This document shows, piece after piece, positions 37,729 through 47,034 of a DNA stretch of 64,000 bases (positions are counted from its first letter, which is position 1; every line of letters begins with the position of its first letter). The stretch comes from Campylobacter concisus (lineage in GTDB: Bacteria > Campylobacterota > Campylobacteria > Campylobacterales > Campylobacteraceae). The stretch covers positions 496,001-560,000 of the forward strand of contig NZ_PPCE01000009.1 in assembly GCF_002913715.1 (NCBI RefSeq), written 5' to 3'. The notes below the pieces were generated by a model. It did not search any database. It was not told the DNA's origin and was given only the letters and a program-made list of their open reading frames with translations. The position numbers and the translations under genes are program-made.

Positions 37729-38280
37729 ATGCGGGAGAGTCTAAAGGAGCTAGTTCAAACTGTTCGTGAAAAAGACCCATCTGTACATAAGTGTTGCTTT
37801 TTGGCAATACTTATAAACACTCCTGGTATTCATGCGGTTTTGTTTCATAAAATTTCTCATTTTTTATATAAAAAAGAACGTTTTTTTCTAGCTAGACTCA
37901 TCTCACAAATTGCAAGATTTTTAACAGGCATTGAGATCCACCCTGGCGCAAAGATCGGTAGGAGATTTTTTATAGATCATGGCATGGGTGTGGTTATCGG
38001 TGAGACAGCTGAGATAGGCGATGATGTAATGATGTATCATCAAGTAACACTTGGAGGCACCGGAAAAGAGTGTGGCAAAAGGCACCCGACTGTAAAAAAT
38101 GGTGTGACTATCGCAGCTGGCTCGAAAATACTAGGTGCCATAACGATCGGCGAAAATGCCAAGATCGGCGCAAACTCGGTCGTGCTAAAAAATGTCCCAG
38201 CAAACGCGACAGTCGTTGGTATACCAGCAAGAATAGTTCGAGTAAATGGGACAAAATTTGAACCAGAATTTATTATCTAA
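37729..38280 (+). CDS. cysE: serine O-acetyltransferase
   Basis: A 183-residue left-handed beta-helix acetyltransferase, supplying O-acetylserine to CysK. The hexapeptide repeats run from EIHPGAKIG to about residue 170, with the catalytic [12 protein letters not shown] motif and [12 protein letters not shown] loop. It is the short form (compare 273 in E. coli). The C-terminus ends in an Ile (EFIIX-less, last residues FII), as needed for CysE tails that dock into CysK. Confidence 0.93.
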   Translation: MRESLKELVQTVREKDPSVHKCCFLAILINTPGIHAVLFHKISHFLYKKERFFLARLISQIARFLTGIEIHPGAKIGRRFFIDHGMGVVIGETAEIGDDVMMYHQVTLGGTGKECGKRHPTVKNGVTIAAGSKILGAITIGENAKIGANSVVLKNVPANATVVGIPARIVRVNGTKFEPEFII

Positions 38281-38299
38281 TTTTAGAATTTAAATAAAT

Positions 38300-38506
38300 T
38301 TATTTTTGCTCTTTGTATTTTAAAATTTGAGCATAAATTTCATCTTTTAGTTTTAATTTTTCTTTCTTTAAACCATCAAGCTCTGATGGTTTTGCTAGAT
38401 TCTCATCTATTTTTTTATTTAGCTCATCATGTTTTTTGCAAAGAGTAGCAAAACGAGCATCGGTTTTCTTTAGCTCATTTATAAGGTCTGTATATTCATG
38501 TAACAT
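38300..38506 (-). CDS. small coiled-coil protein (DUF465/YdcH-like)
   Basis: A 68-residue, highly charged, all-helical protein. The pattern F-x-x-L-x-x-x-H/K-D-E-L-N-K-K-I and the following LKKEKLKLKDEI match the DUF465 family, small proteins of unknown function. It converges on cysE with only 19 bases between stops; an AT palindrome (AAATAAATTTATTT) covers the junction. Confidence 0.75.
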   Translation of the reverse strand: MLHEYTDLINELKKTDARFATLCKKHDELNKKIDENLAKPSELDGLKKEKLKLKDEIYAQILKYKEQK

Positions 38507-38621
38507 ATCGGCTCCTATAAAAATTTGAGAAATTTTATCAAGACTTTGTAAATGTTTGGATATAAAATAAACACCAAGTCATTGCTTAAATTTTTAAAAA
38601 GAGCAAGTAGAAAAATTTATT

Positions 38622-39752
38622 TTATACGTATTTAAATTCTTCAGGTTTGTGTTTGCTTTTTACAACGCGCTTGGTTAGACGTATTCCATCAACGGTACCG
38701 ATGACTAAAAGCTTTGATCCTGTTCCTACTAATGTGTCACCATTTGGCATTGGTACAAAATTATTATTTATATCTCTAATGCCTACTATATCTGCATTTG
38801 TGATATTTCGTAGATGAGTCTCTTTTAGTCTTTTAAATCTTATCCAAGAGTAATCAGGAACAAGAATTTCTTCTATATCGATAGGTGAATTTTTTGTATA
38901 CAAAAACTGCTCTAATAAATTTTCCATGTCCGGCCTTACGCTCATGGCACTTAATCGCTGCGCGACTAAGCGAGATGGACTTACCACATTGTCGGCGCCT
39001 AATTTTTTTAATCTTTGCGTATCGTCTTCTGTCTCTGCATTTGTGATGATATGATAAGGCTTTCTGCGACCTATCTCTTTTTCATAAAGTCTTACAGATG
39101 CTATAAGGGCGATATTATCAGCAATATTTGAGCTAAGAGTTATAAGTCCTTTTGCGCTTGATAGATGTGTTTTCAAAAAGGCAATTTGTGTGTGTGGCTG
39201 AGCTTTTATGAAATATGGATATTTATAAATTTGAGCTAGCTCTGCGATATCTTCTCTATCATCGACCACTACAAAAGGTATATGATTTTCGCGAAATTGA
39301 GCACTAAGTTCGATTGTGTATAGATTGTGATAACAAATAACGAAGTGATTTTTTAGTCTTGCGATCCTATAAAGCATGCGTCGTTCCTTTAAAATGCTAA
39401 TTAATGTACCTCTTTTTAAAACCTCAACCACAATACCAATCGATAGTGTAAATATAATAAAACCAATAAGTATAAATGTGATAGTAAAAATTCTGCCCTT
39501 TGGAGTTATTGGAGCAACTTCGGTAAAACCAACTGTTGTAAAAGTCATACCAGCTTGGTAAAAGGCATCTATTAGCGAGAAATTATCTATTAAGACATAA
39601 CCTAATGTTCCAAAAAGTAACAGTAATACGACTGAAATTAGTGGAAATCTAAAAGGTTTTAATTGTTCGTAAAGCTCAGTATCTAGGCTTATTTCTGGTT
39701 TTGTAGAGTTTGACCAGTTGAGGAATTTTAAAAGTCTTGAGAGAAAAGACAT
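38622..39752 (-). CDS. two-helix ion channel with RCK/TrkA-type domain
   Basis: A 376-residue protein built like bacterial potassium channels: a membrane helix (about 35-55), a pore loop, a second helix (about 90-112), then a cytoplasmic TrkA-N domain (130-255) and a TrkA-C domain (285-365). The filter is T73-V-G-F-T-E78 in place of TVGYGD, so the second glycine is Thr. The nucleotide loop is also altered: ICYHNLYTIE instead of GxGxxG. It may be a cation channel with changed selectivity and gating. It lies 23 bases after rpmB. Confidence 0.8.
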   Translation of the reverse strand: MSFLSRLLKFLNWSNSTKPEISLDTELYEQLKPFRFPLISVVLLLLFGTLGYVLIDNFSLIDAFYQAGMTFTTVGFTEVAPITPKGRIFTITFILIGFIIFTLSIGIVVEVLKRGTLISILKERRMLYRIARLKNHFVICYHNLYTIELSAQFRENHIPFVVVDDREDIAELAQIYKYPYFIKAQPHTQIAFLKTHLSSAKGLITLSSNIADNIALIASVRLYEKEIGRRKPYHIITNAETEDDTQRLKKLGADNVVSPSRLVAQRLSAMSVRPDMENLLEQFLYTKNSPIDIEEILVPDYSWIRFKRLKETHLRNITNADIVGIRDINNNFVPMPNGDTLVGTGSKLLVIGTVDGIRLTKRVVKSKHKPEEFKYV

Positions 39753-39775
39753 AAATTCCTCTTCATATTATATTC

Positions 39776-39967
39776 TTAGTTTGATTGTTTTTTCATCGTT
39801 CTTAGAGTAGAAGCAGCAACTTTTATCTTTCTTGTAGTACCATCTTCTAGTGTAACGCGAATCGTTCTAAGATTTGGCAAGAATCTTCTTTTAGTTTTAT
39901 TGTTAGCGTGGCTCACATTGTTGCCTATCATCGGTCCTTTGCCTGTTATCGCACATCTTTTTGACAT
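39776..39967 (-). CDS. rpmB: 50S ribosomal protein L28
   Basis: L28, 63 residues, full length for the lineage. [29 protein letters not shown] (in parts: [23 protein letters not shown]) is the family signature. It has no CxxC zinc pairs. AAGGAA precedes the ATG. Confidence 0.96.
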   Translation of the reverse strand: MSKRCAITGKGPMIGNNVSHANNKTKRRFLPNLRTIRVTLEDGTTRKIKVAASTLRTMKKQSN

Positions 39968-40093
39968 TTTTTTTCCTTATAAACAAAAATTTCTGCTGAT
40001 TTTATCTAAAACAAACAAAAGTAATGCTTAAATAGATTCTTTTTTAAAAGAATTGATTTTTATTTATAATCTAGATAAAATAACGCCTTTGCC

Positions 40094-40099
40094 TATAAT
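40094..40099 (+). promoter_or_regulatory. probable -10 box of the HDOD gene
   Basis: TATAAT lies 41 bases before the ATG at 40141 in an AT-rich divergent region (39968-40140) that also contains the rpmB promoter. Confidence 0.4.
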
Positions 40100-40140
40100 T
40101 ATAAATAGCAAAAATATTTAGAAATCTTGAGTGATAAAAA

Positions 40141-40887
40141 ATGCTTAGTAAAGAGTTGATCGAAAAAAATGTTGATTTTGTTTTACAGATGCCAACTCTT
40201 TTTGAAAAGGTCGAGCACTTTTTGTTAGCTGGTAATGTAACTGAAGCAGTTATTACTTTACAAAATATAGCATCTTTTAAAACTTATTTTAGCTCCATTT
40301 TTAAGCGTGCAAAATTTGATATTCCTTATGATGGTAATGATTTGGTAGTAATAGCAAATATGCTTGGCGTTGATACTTTTAGAGCGATAGTGCTTTCTTA
40401 TTTTATATTTTTAAAATCCCCAAAAATTTATAAGGTATTTAATTTTAAAATCGTCGATTTGATCGAGCTTAATGCCAAAATTTTATCAGATTGGCTAAAG
40501 GTATTAAATTCTTTTAAAGAAAAACGATACAACTATTTATCGCTTGCTCCGTATTCTATGGCCTGTATTATAGTGTGTGAGAATTTGTTTTCAAAATATC
40601 CATCTTGTATGTCAGATGTTATTTTGTATTCTGATGTAAGCTATAATAAAATTTTGCAAAAAAAATATGGCTTTAGTCTTTGGGATATTTTTTTAAAAGC
40701 AATGAATATGAATAAGCAATCATTAAGCAAGATTGATAAAGAGATGCTTTGCTTTTTTGAGATTTTGCTCTCTTATGAGTCTAGCAGGCCTGAATTTTAT
40801 GATTTTGGAGTTGATAAAATTTTAGATATCAATATTTATCCAGAGATGCAAACCATTATATTTATTAAAAAAGCTCTACAAAAATGA
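40141..40887 (+). CDS. HDOD-like domain protein
   Basis: A 248-residue soluble protein. Residues 15-150 fit an HDOD domain, a non-catalytic relative of HD phosphohydrolases found in signalling proteins: MPTLFEKVEHFL at the start, a central helix region ending in NMLGVDTFRAIVLSYFIF (the usual ALG...r.l.l pattern), and no HD metal ligands. The rest is helical and unassigned. The ribosome site is poor. Its stop overlaps the next gene's ATG (ATGA), so both are made together. Confidence 0.55.
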   Translation: MLSKELIEKNVDFVLQMPTLFEKVEHFLLAGNVTEAVITLQNIASFKTYFSSIFKRAKFDIPYDGNDLVVIANMLGVDTFRAIVLSYFIFLKSPKIYKVFNFKIVDLIELNAKILSDWLKVLNSFKEKRYNYLSLAPYSMACIIVCENLFSKYPSCMSDVILYSDVSYNKILQKKYGFSLWDIFLKAMNMNKQSLSKIDKEMLCFFEILLSYESSRPEFYDFGVDKILDINIYPEMQTIIFIKKALQK

Positions 40888-42257
40888 AATTAACTTTTAA
40901 TGGTTCTATGGCTATTATAAGACCTTTTGGTTTTTTGGAAGCAGAGAATGTTCCATTAAAATTAAGTGAAAAATATATAAACCAAATTTCATCGCGTGAT
41001 ATCAGCGCTATACTGCTTTCACTAAAAAAAGTTACATTTTTTAGTCCTATTTGGCTTGGTAGAGTAATTGAAAATTTAAGCGAAGAAGCGCAAAAGCTTG
41101 GCGTGGTATTTGCGATTTGCGATTACAATGAAATTTTTTATGAATTGATGATGAGAACAGTTAAGAATATTTTAAATATCTCGATGTTTGAAAGTGAAAA
41201 TATCGCAAGCTTGTTTTTAAATAAATTTCTAAATAACGCAAATGGCAAAGTATTCATTTATAACTCAACTGAGCAGTACAAACACTATTTAGCTAATTAT
41301 CTCAAAAATCGCTCATTTGATGTGATTGAGGCTAGAGATGCAACCGAGTTTAATAAAAAAAAGAATTTATATAGTCATGCAGTATCGCAGCTAAATCATG
41401 TGAGATTAAGACAAAATCAGATAGATACTTTTATAAAAGATGGTGTCGTTATTTATGCCATAAAAAGTTTTATGGATTCAGATTTTATTGAAGATTTTGA
41501 TATGTCAGCTCATGACATTATGCTAAAAATCGGATATAAATTTTTTATTTTATGGGTAAATATTTCTGGTGCTTTAAATATAAGGGGTGCAAGATTTCTA
41601 ATCAAACTTGCTAGCATTAGCAAAAGATCAGGTGCATTTATTTCGCTTTGTGGTATAAACGAATCAAATTTATCTATTGAATTAGTAACGTATCTTAAAG
41701 ATGCAAATATATTTATCTATAAAAATTTAAATGACTTTTACAAAGATGACACTATTTTTTATCTTAAAAAAAGAGACTTTGATGCAGAGCCAGTAGATAT
41801 CAACAAGAGCGTTGCTCAAATTTCATCTTATGTGACGCAAATTGCGAGCAAAATTATCTCACAGTTAGCAGAAGAAGAAATTTTGTGCGTTGATACCAAA
41901 GTTAGTGCGCTTGACATAGAGGATGAGTGCGATTACTTGCGTATTTGTGTTCAGTATTATGGTGATATTTACGCAAGAGTGCTATTTGGAGTAAAAAAAG
42001 ATAAATTAGACAAAATTTGCTCTATTTTTATGCCTGAAGGCAATGATTCAAATGATTATTTAAGTGGATATTCTCAAATTTTTAGTATCATTACGGATAA
42101 ATTTTTGACTCATCTTTGGCAAAAAGGCATAAAAGTAAAAGTTAGCTTGCCTAAAATTTTATCCGATGATGTTTTTTTCGATCACAATAGTGTAGGCATC
42201 ATGAATAGACTAGATGTAAAAGATGACGAAATAGGCTTTGTATTTGTAACCAAGTAA
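40884..42257 (+). CDS. STAS and CheX-like signalling protein
   Basis: A 457-residue soluble protein that seems to hold four parts. Residues 1-110 resemble a STAS domain. Residues 120-155 (KVFIYNSTEQYKHYLANYL) look like the start of a receiver domain without phospho-acceptor. Residues 185-290 resemble a second STAS domain. Residues 300-457 fit the CheX phosphatase fold (GDIYARVLFGV, then GIKVKVSLPKIL), but the catalytic E-x-x-N is Q398-I-F-S401, so it should not dephosphorylate CheY. It could be a scaffold or binding protein in chemotaxis or stress signalling with the HDOD protein upstream. Domain calls are by eye. Confidence 0.45.
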   Translation: MKLTFNGSMAIIRPFGFLEAENVPLKLSEKYINQISSRDISAILLSLKKVTFFSPIWLGRVIENLSEEAQKLGVVFAICDYNEIFYELMMRTVKNILNISMFESENIASLFLNKFLNNANGKVFIYNSTEQYKHYLANYLKNRSFDVIEARDATEFNKKKNLYSHAVSQLNHVRLRQNQIDTFIKDGVVIYAIKSFMDSDFIEDFDMSAHDIMLKIGYKFFILWVNISGALNIRGARFLIKLASISKRSGAFISLCGINESNLSIELVTYLKDANIFIYKNLNDFYKDDTIFYLKKRDFDAEPVDINKSVAQISSYVTQIASKIISQLAEEEILCVDTKVSALDIEDECDYLRICVQYYGDIYARVLFGVKKDKLDKICSIFMPEGNDSNDYLSGYSQIFSIITDKFLTHLWQKGIKVKVSLPKILSDDVFFDHNSVGIMNRLDVKDDEIGFVFVTK

Positions 42258-42266
42258 GGAGAAGAA

Positions 42267-42914
42267 ATGTATGTTGCACCTAGTATTTTATCGGCTGATT
42301 TTGGAAATTTGGCAGCTGAGATAAGAGCTATTTGTGAGGCTGGGTGCGATCTGGTGCATGTTGATGTTATGGATGGGCATTTTGTGCCAAATTTAACTAT
42401 CGGACCAGTTGTGGTAAATGCCGTTGCAAAAGCAGCCACGAAGCCACTTGATATACATTTGATGGTTGAGAATAACTCGTTTTTTGCCGACATTTTTTTG
42501 CCGCTAAAGCCGAAATTTTTAACCTTTCACATTGAAGAAGAGAAGCATCCATTAAGGCTCATCGATCACATCAGAAAAAATGGCGTTGGCCCTGGCATCG
42601 TGCTAAATCCGCATACGCCAGTTAGTGCGATCGAGCATATCATAGATGAAGTGGATATGGTGCTTTTGATGAGTGTAAATCCTGGTTTTGGCGGTCAGAA
42701 ATTTATGCCAGTCGTGCTTGAAAAAACAAGGGCACTAAGGGAGTTGATAGAACGAAAAAACGCCAAGTGCCTTATCGAAGTGGACGGTGGCGTAAACGGA
42801 CTAAATGCGCCTGATCTTGAAGAGGCTGGAGCTGATATTTTGGTGGCTGGTAACTACATCTTCTCATCAAATTCTTACGAACAAGCCATCCGCGCCATAA
42901 AGCTTGAGTTTTGA
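42267..42914 (+). CDS. rpe: ribulose-phosphate 3-epimerase
   Basis: A TIM-barrel enzyme of 215 residues that interconverts ribulose 5-phosphate and xylulose 5-phosphate. APSILSADF at the start, VHVDVMDGHFVPN, the MSVNPGFGGQKF loop and EVDGGVN with catalytic Asp are all present. AAGGAG precedes the ATG. A DnaQ-like gene overlaps its last four bases. Confidence 0.95.
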   Translation: MYVAPSILSADFGNLAAEIRAICEAGCDLVHVDVMDGHFVPNLTIGPVVVNAVAKAATKPLDIHLMVENNSFFADIFLPLKPKFLTFHIEEEKHPLRLIDHIRKNGVGPGIVLNPHTPVSAIEHIIDEVDMVLLMSVNPGFGGQKFMPVVLEKTRALRELIERKNAKCLIEVDGGVNGLNAPDLEEAGADILVAGNYIFSSNSYEQAIRAIKLEF

Positions 42915-43711
42915 AACCAAAAAAACAGCGTTTAGAAAATAGCATAGAAATTTTAGCTAGGCAAAATTTAGGCTATCATGAGTTTATTTTAAGATTTAGC
43001 GATATCGAAGAAATTTCGTCGCTCATTGACGTGCGCGATCTTGATATGTGGCGAACTCTTGGGCTTGACATCACTAGAAATGAAGAGAATGAGATCGAGC
43101 TTGGTACGAGATTTAGAGATATTAGCGAGCAGGAATTTTGTGTGGTTGATATCGAAACGACTGGCGGCACTACAAACGGACAGATCATTGAAATCGGTGC
43201 AATAAAAATGAAAAATGGCGTTGAGATAGGGCGTTTTGAAAGCTTTGTGGCAGCTAATGTGGTGCCTGAAAATATCACCGAGCTAACCGGCATAAAGGCG
43301 AGCGATTTAGTTGGCGCGCCAAATTTGCTAAACGTGCTTGAGCGGTTCAAAATATTTCTAGGAACTAGCGTCTTTATCGCTCATAATGTAAATTTTGACT
43401 ACGGCTTTATCTCTCACAGCTTAAATGAAATCGGCCTTGGTATGCTGCTAAATAGGAAGCTTTGCACCATCGATCTTAGCCGCCGCACTATCGCTTCGCA
43501 AAAATACGGACTTGGCTCGCTAAAAGAGCTTCTTGGCATAAACAATACCCACCACAGAGCGTTAAATGACGCAATAGCTGCAGCTGAAATTTTTAAAGTT
43601 TGTCTCACGCGCCTACCCTTTAGTATCCAAACGACAGAGGATCTCATAAGCTTTAGCAAAACAGCTCCAAGCGTGAAGCTAAAACCTGAACCAGTTTTGT
43701 GTGCGAATTAG
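42911..43711 (+). CDS. DnaQ-like 3'-5' exonuclease
   Basis: A 266-residue protein with a DEDDh exonuclease domain at about 75-240: VVDIETTGG (Asp, Glu), AHNVNFDYGF (Asp) and HHRALNDA (His, Asp). This is the fold of the DNA polymerase III epsilon subunit, but the N-terminal 70 residues are unusual, so it may be the replicative proofreader or a repair nuclease. The start is TTG, overlapping the rpe stop (TTTTGA). No other start fits better. Confidence 0.82.
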   Translation: MKPKKQRLENSIEILARQNLGYHEFILRFSDIEEISSLIDVRDLDMWRTLGLDITRNEENEIELGTRFRDISEQEFCVVDIETTGGTTNGQIIEIGAIKMKNGVEIGRFESFVAANVVPENITELTGIKASDLVGAPNLLNVLERFKIFLGTSVFIAHNVNFDYGFISHSLNEIGLGMLLNRKLCTIDLSRRTIASQKYGLGSLKELLGINNTHHRALNDAIAAAEIFKVCLTRLPFSIQTTEDLISFSKTAPSVKLKPEPVLCAN

Positions 43712-43721
43712 CGATAAAAAA

Positions 43722-43784
43722 TTATCCACAATCCTAAATTTAATCATTAATTTTTATGCGATCTTTGTTTTTAAAGGATTGTGG
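43722..43784. repeat. inverted repeat with a DnaA-box sequence
   Basis: CCACAATCCT (43726-43735) and AGGATTGTGG (43775-43784) form a perfect 10-bp inverted repeat around a 39-base AT-rich spacer. The left arm overlaps TTATCCACA (43722-43730), the exact DnaA-box consensus. It lies between the exonuclease gene and the next ATG. It may be a terminator, an operator or chance. Confidence 0.35.
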
Positions 43785-43817
43785 GCAGTTTGCTAAATTT
43801 TACAAAAAAGGAGGCAA

Positions 43818-44258
43818 ATGAGCCAGAAAAATTTAGTTTCAAATTTTATCTCAGCTGGCGATGATATGCTCACTTTTTTGTCAAATTTTGGTGAAAATTG
43901 GTGCGTGAGTAACGATGGGACGGAGTTTATAGAACAAAATTTGACCTTTATCGGCTCAAAGCCAGTTTTACAAAATTTAAAAGGTTACAAAACGGCTGAA
44001 TATAAAAATTTTACCGACATTAAAAAATTTCTCAGCTCAAATCCAAACATGAAAAGTAAAATTTTAAGTGGTGAGATAACCTACATCGGCGACAACTTAA
44101 CAAATATAGAGGTTAAATTTGCGCCTGAGTATTTTTACGATTTTTTAAAATTTATAGTTGAAAATATCCCAGAGCATCACTATTTTTGTAGTCCCAAGGA
44201 GGGCTGGATATTGTTTATTGCGATGGAGGGATATGTGGAATTTGGCATTTTGCATTAA
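43818..44258 (+). CDS. hypothetical protein
   Basis: A 146-residue soluble protein that I do not recognise. It has no signal or membrane helix, and looks alpha/beta with aromatic-rich strands near the end (HHYFCSPKEGWILFIAMEGYVEFGI, in parts). AAAGGAGG precedes the ATG, so it is translated. It is single, between an inverted repeat and a 188-base gap (44259-44446) that contains the symporter promoter and no other gene. Confidence 0.6.
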   Translation: MSQKNLVSNFISAGDDMLTFLSNFGENWCVSNDGTEFIEQNLTFIGSKPVLQNLKGYKTAEYKNFTDIKKFLSSNPNMKSKILSGEITYIGDNLTNIEVKFAPEYFYDFLKFIVENIPEHHYFCSPKEGWILFIAMEGYVEFGILH

Positions 44259-44446
44259 CAGGCTTATTAACTTTATTTTTATGCAGTTGTCTAAATTTGT
44301 CCACAAAGGTAAAATGTTAAAGAAAAATTATTCGTAAAAATTCTTAAAATTAACAAAAAACTGAGCTTGCATCCTAACACCGCTTGTTGCTAGCAAAATT
44401 TAATCAATTTTTTTATATAATCCCTATTTTTCACAAAGGCAAAAAG

Positions 44447-45820
44447 ATGGATAGAAAATCTTGGAGTTCAAGGCTCACATACATTTTAGCTGTTGCAGGA
44501 GCTACGGTCGGCTTTGGTGCGACGTGGCGTTTTCCGTATTTAGTCGGGCAAAACGGCGGCGGTGCCTATGTGCTCGTGTTTTGTATCGCGATGATCGTGA
44601 TTGGCATACCGATGATTTTAGCCGAAAACGCGATCGGTAGACGCCTAAAATGCAACGCTGTGGATGCCTTTGGTGGATCGATAAATGGCAAAAAGATCAG
44701 CAAAAAGTGGCAGATCGTTGGCTGGATGGGGCTTGTTGGTGCATTTGGCATTATGGCTTACTACATGGTTATTGGTGGCTGGGTGCTAAACTACATCGCC
44801 CAAATTTCATTTGGTTTGCTTGATCTCTCGCATGTGGTTAGTTTTGAGGAGACAAGTGCGTTTTATGAGCAAAATATCGTAAGCAATCCACTTGCTATCA
44901 GCTTTGCGACTCTTGTTTTTGTGCTGGTTAATTACGCTATTTTGGTGCAGGGTGCGGTCGGCGGTATCGAGCGATCAGCGAAATTTTTAATGCCACTACT
45001 TTTTATTTTAATGCTTATTATGATCGCTAAAAATATCACGCTTGATGGTGCAATAGAAGGCGTAAAATTTTACTTAACGCCTAATTTCTCAAAGATAAAT
45101 TTAAAGCTTTTTGTTGATGTTTTGGGGCAGGTATTTTTTGCGCTCTCGCTTGGTTTTGGTGTGATGATCACGCTTTCTAGCTTTGTGAAAAAGGATGAGG
45201 GTTTGGTTAAAATTTCTATCATTACAGGCATTTTAAATACGGTAATCGCTGTGCTTGCAGGCTTTATGATCTTCCCTTCTCTTTTTAGCTATGGTGTATC
45301 GCCAGATAGTGGCCCAAGTTTGGTATTTAAATCACTACCAATTGTTTTTTCTCACATGCCATTTGGTGGTTTTTTCGCGGTTGCGTTTTTTATACTTTTA
45401 ATGATTGCTGCACTTACGACATCACTACCAATATATGAAGTAATAATCACGACACTTCAAGAAAAATTTAAGATAAAACGCAAAAAAGCAATATTTTTAG
45501 TCCTTGGAGGTATATTTATTTTAGGAAATTTACCTTCGCTGATGGCCACAAACATACTAAGTCATGTAAGCATTTTTGGTAAGAATATTTTTGATGCATA
45601 TGATGCAATAAGCGCAACGATATTTTTTGTATTTACTTCATTTGGTTGCGCAATATTCGTAGGTTGGGTGCTAAAAGATGATGCAAAAAAAGAAATTTTG
45701 CAAGGTAGCGAAAAACATACAAAACTAATAAATATCTGGTTTTGGTATATCAAATTCGTCGTGCCGTTTATCATTTTGGTGCTTTTTATTAGCTCGTTTT
45801 ACGATAATTTTTTAAAATAG
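44447..45820 (+). CDS. sodium-dependent transporter of the NSS (SNF) family
   Basis: A LeuT-fold amino acid or amine symporter of 457 residues with about 11-12 membrane helices. Helix 1 has the sodium and substrate site GATVGFGATWRFPYL followed by GQNGGGAY. The substrate is probably an amino acid. I start at ATG 44447, 7 bases after AAAGG; the frame is open for 21 more codons from 44384, but those residues do not look like the family. An M48 protease gene follows after 11 bases. Confidence 0.88.
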   Translation: MDRKSWSSRLTYILAVAGATVGFGATWRFPYLVGQNGGGAYVLVFCIAMIVIGIPMILAENAIGRRLKCNAVDAFGGSINGKKISKKWQIVGWMGLVGAFGIMAYYMVIGGWVLNYIAQISFGLLDLSHVVSFEETSAFYEQNIVSNPLAISFATLVFVLVNYAILVQGAVGGIERSAKFLMPLLFILMLIMIAKNITLDGAIEGVKFYLTPNFSKINLKLFVDVLGQVFFALSLGFGVMITLSSFVKKDEGLVKISIITGILNTVIAVLAGFMIFPSLFSYGVSPDSGPSLVFKSLPIVFSHMPFGGFFAVAFFILLMIAALTTSLPIYEVIITTLQEKFKIKRKKAIFLVLGGIFILGNLPSLMATNILSHVSIFGKNIFDAYDAISATIFFVFTSFGCAIFVGWVLKDDAKKEILQGSEKHTKLINIWFWYIKFVVPFIILVLFISSFYDNFLK

Positions 45821-45831
45821 GGCGTAAAAAT

Positions 45832-47034
45832 ATGTTTTATTTTTTACTCGGTATTTACTTTTTTTACGTTGCCGCAAAGGCGTGGCTGGCAATATTGCAG
45901 ATAAGCTTTATCTGCGCGGAGGCTAAAAAGCCGGCCGTCGTATTAGAGCAGAATGAATACGAAACCGCCGCCGCCGCAGCGATAACGAATCAAAAATTTG
46001 AGATAGCAAGCCTTTTTTATCACGCAGCGATATTTATGATGTGGGCGTGCTGGGGGCTTGGCGCGATATCGGGATATGCTTATAAAACGGGAGATATAGG
46101 CGACAACATCTTTATGGTTATGGTATTTTTGCTCGTTTCGTCGCTGCTAGAACTACCGCTAAATATCTACGAAACCTTCGTCAAAGATAAAAAGCTCGGC
46201 TTTTCAAACGTAACGCCTAAAATTTTTGCGCTTGATCTACTTAAAACGCTCGCGCTAACGCTGGTTTTTGGCACGCTGTTTGTGTGGCTGGTACTACTTT
46301 GCATTAGATTTTTGGGCGATTTTTGGTGGTTTTGGGCGTTTTTGCTTAGCTTTGCCGTCGCGCTCGTTATAAATCTCATCTACCCGACGCTCATCGCGCC
46401 TATCTTTAACAAAATGCAGCCGCTAGAAGAGGGAGAGCTAAAAAGCAGTATAGAAGGGCTTTTAGCGCAGTGTGGGTTTAAAAGTAGCGGCGTTTTTACG
46501 ATAGACGCCAGCAAGCGCGATAACCGTCTAAACGCCTATTTTGGCGGCCTTGGCGCGACTAAACGCGTGGTACTTTTCGACACGCTCGTTAAAAAACTAA
46601 GCCTAGAGGAGATAATCGCCGTTTTAGGGCATGAGCTGGGGCACTTTAAGCACAAAGATATCCTAAAAATGATCGCTCTAAGCGCGGTTATGCTTTTTGC
46701 GATGTTTTTTATATTTGGCAACATCCCTGACGCGGCGTATCAAGCGCTTGGGCTTTATAGCGGAGGCGGCGGAGTGATCGTGTTTTTGCTGCTTTTTTCG
46801 CCGATTTTCGGGTTTTTATTTTCGCCGGTGAGCTCGTATTTTAGCCGCGCGAACGAATTTGGCGCCGATAGATTCGCTGGCGAAATTTCAAACAAAGCCG
46901 ACATGATAAGCGCGCTAAAAAAACTAGCCAGCGAAAACAAGGCCTTCCCGAAGGCTCATCCGCTCTATGCGTTCGTCTATCACTCGCACCCAAGCCTTTT
47001 TGAGCGTATAAACGAGCTGGAAAATGAAAATTGA
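45832..47034 (+). CDS. M48 family (CAAX/Ste24-type) membrane metalloprotease
   Basis: A 400-residue inner-membrane zinc protease of the Ste24 type. Several membrane helices flank the zinc motif H267-E-L-G-H271 (in VLGHELGHFKHKD); the third ligand is the Glu of RANEFGADRFA. Bacterial members take part in membrane protein quality control. The gene is visibly richer in G+C (one 60-base row, 46801-46860, has 28 G/C) than prmC, which it overlaps by 11 bases. It may have been replaced from a more GC-rich relative. Confidence 0.87.
   Translation: MFYFLLGIYFFYVAAKAWLAILQISFICAEAKKPAVVLEQNEYETAAAAAITNQKFEIASLFYHAAIFMMWACWGLGAISGYAYKTGDIGDNIFMVMVFLLVSSLLELPLNIYETFVKDKKLGFSNVTPKIFALDLLKTLALTLVFGTLFVWLVLLCIRFLGDFWWFWAFLLSFAVALVINLIYPTLIAPIFNKMQPLEEGELKSSIEGLLAQCGFKSSGVFTIDASKRDNRLNAYFGGLGATKRVVLFDTLVKKLSLEEIIAVLGHELGHFKHKDILKMIALSAVMLFAMFFIFGNIPDAAYQALGLYSGGGGVIVFLLLFSPIFGFLFSPVSSYFSRANEFGADRFAGEISNKADMISALKKLASENKAFPKAHPLYAFVYHSHPSLFERINELENEN

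Noticed and set aside
44384..44446. Upstream ATG extending the NSS transporter by 21 residues
   Set aside because: The extension has no family similarity, and AAAGG is well placed only for the ATG at 44447.
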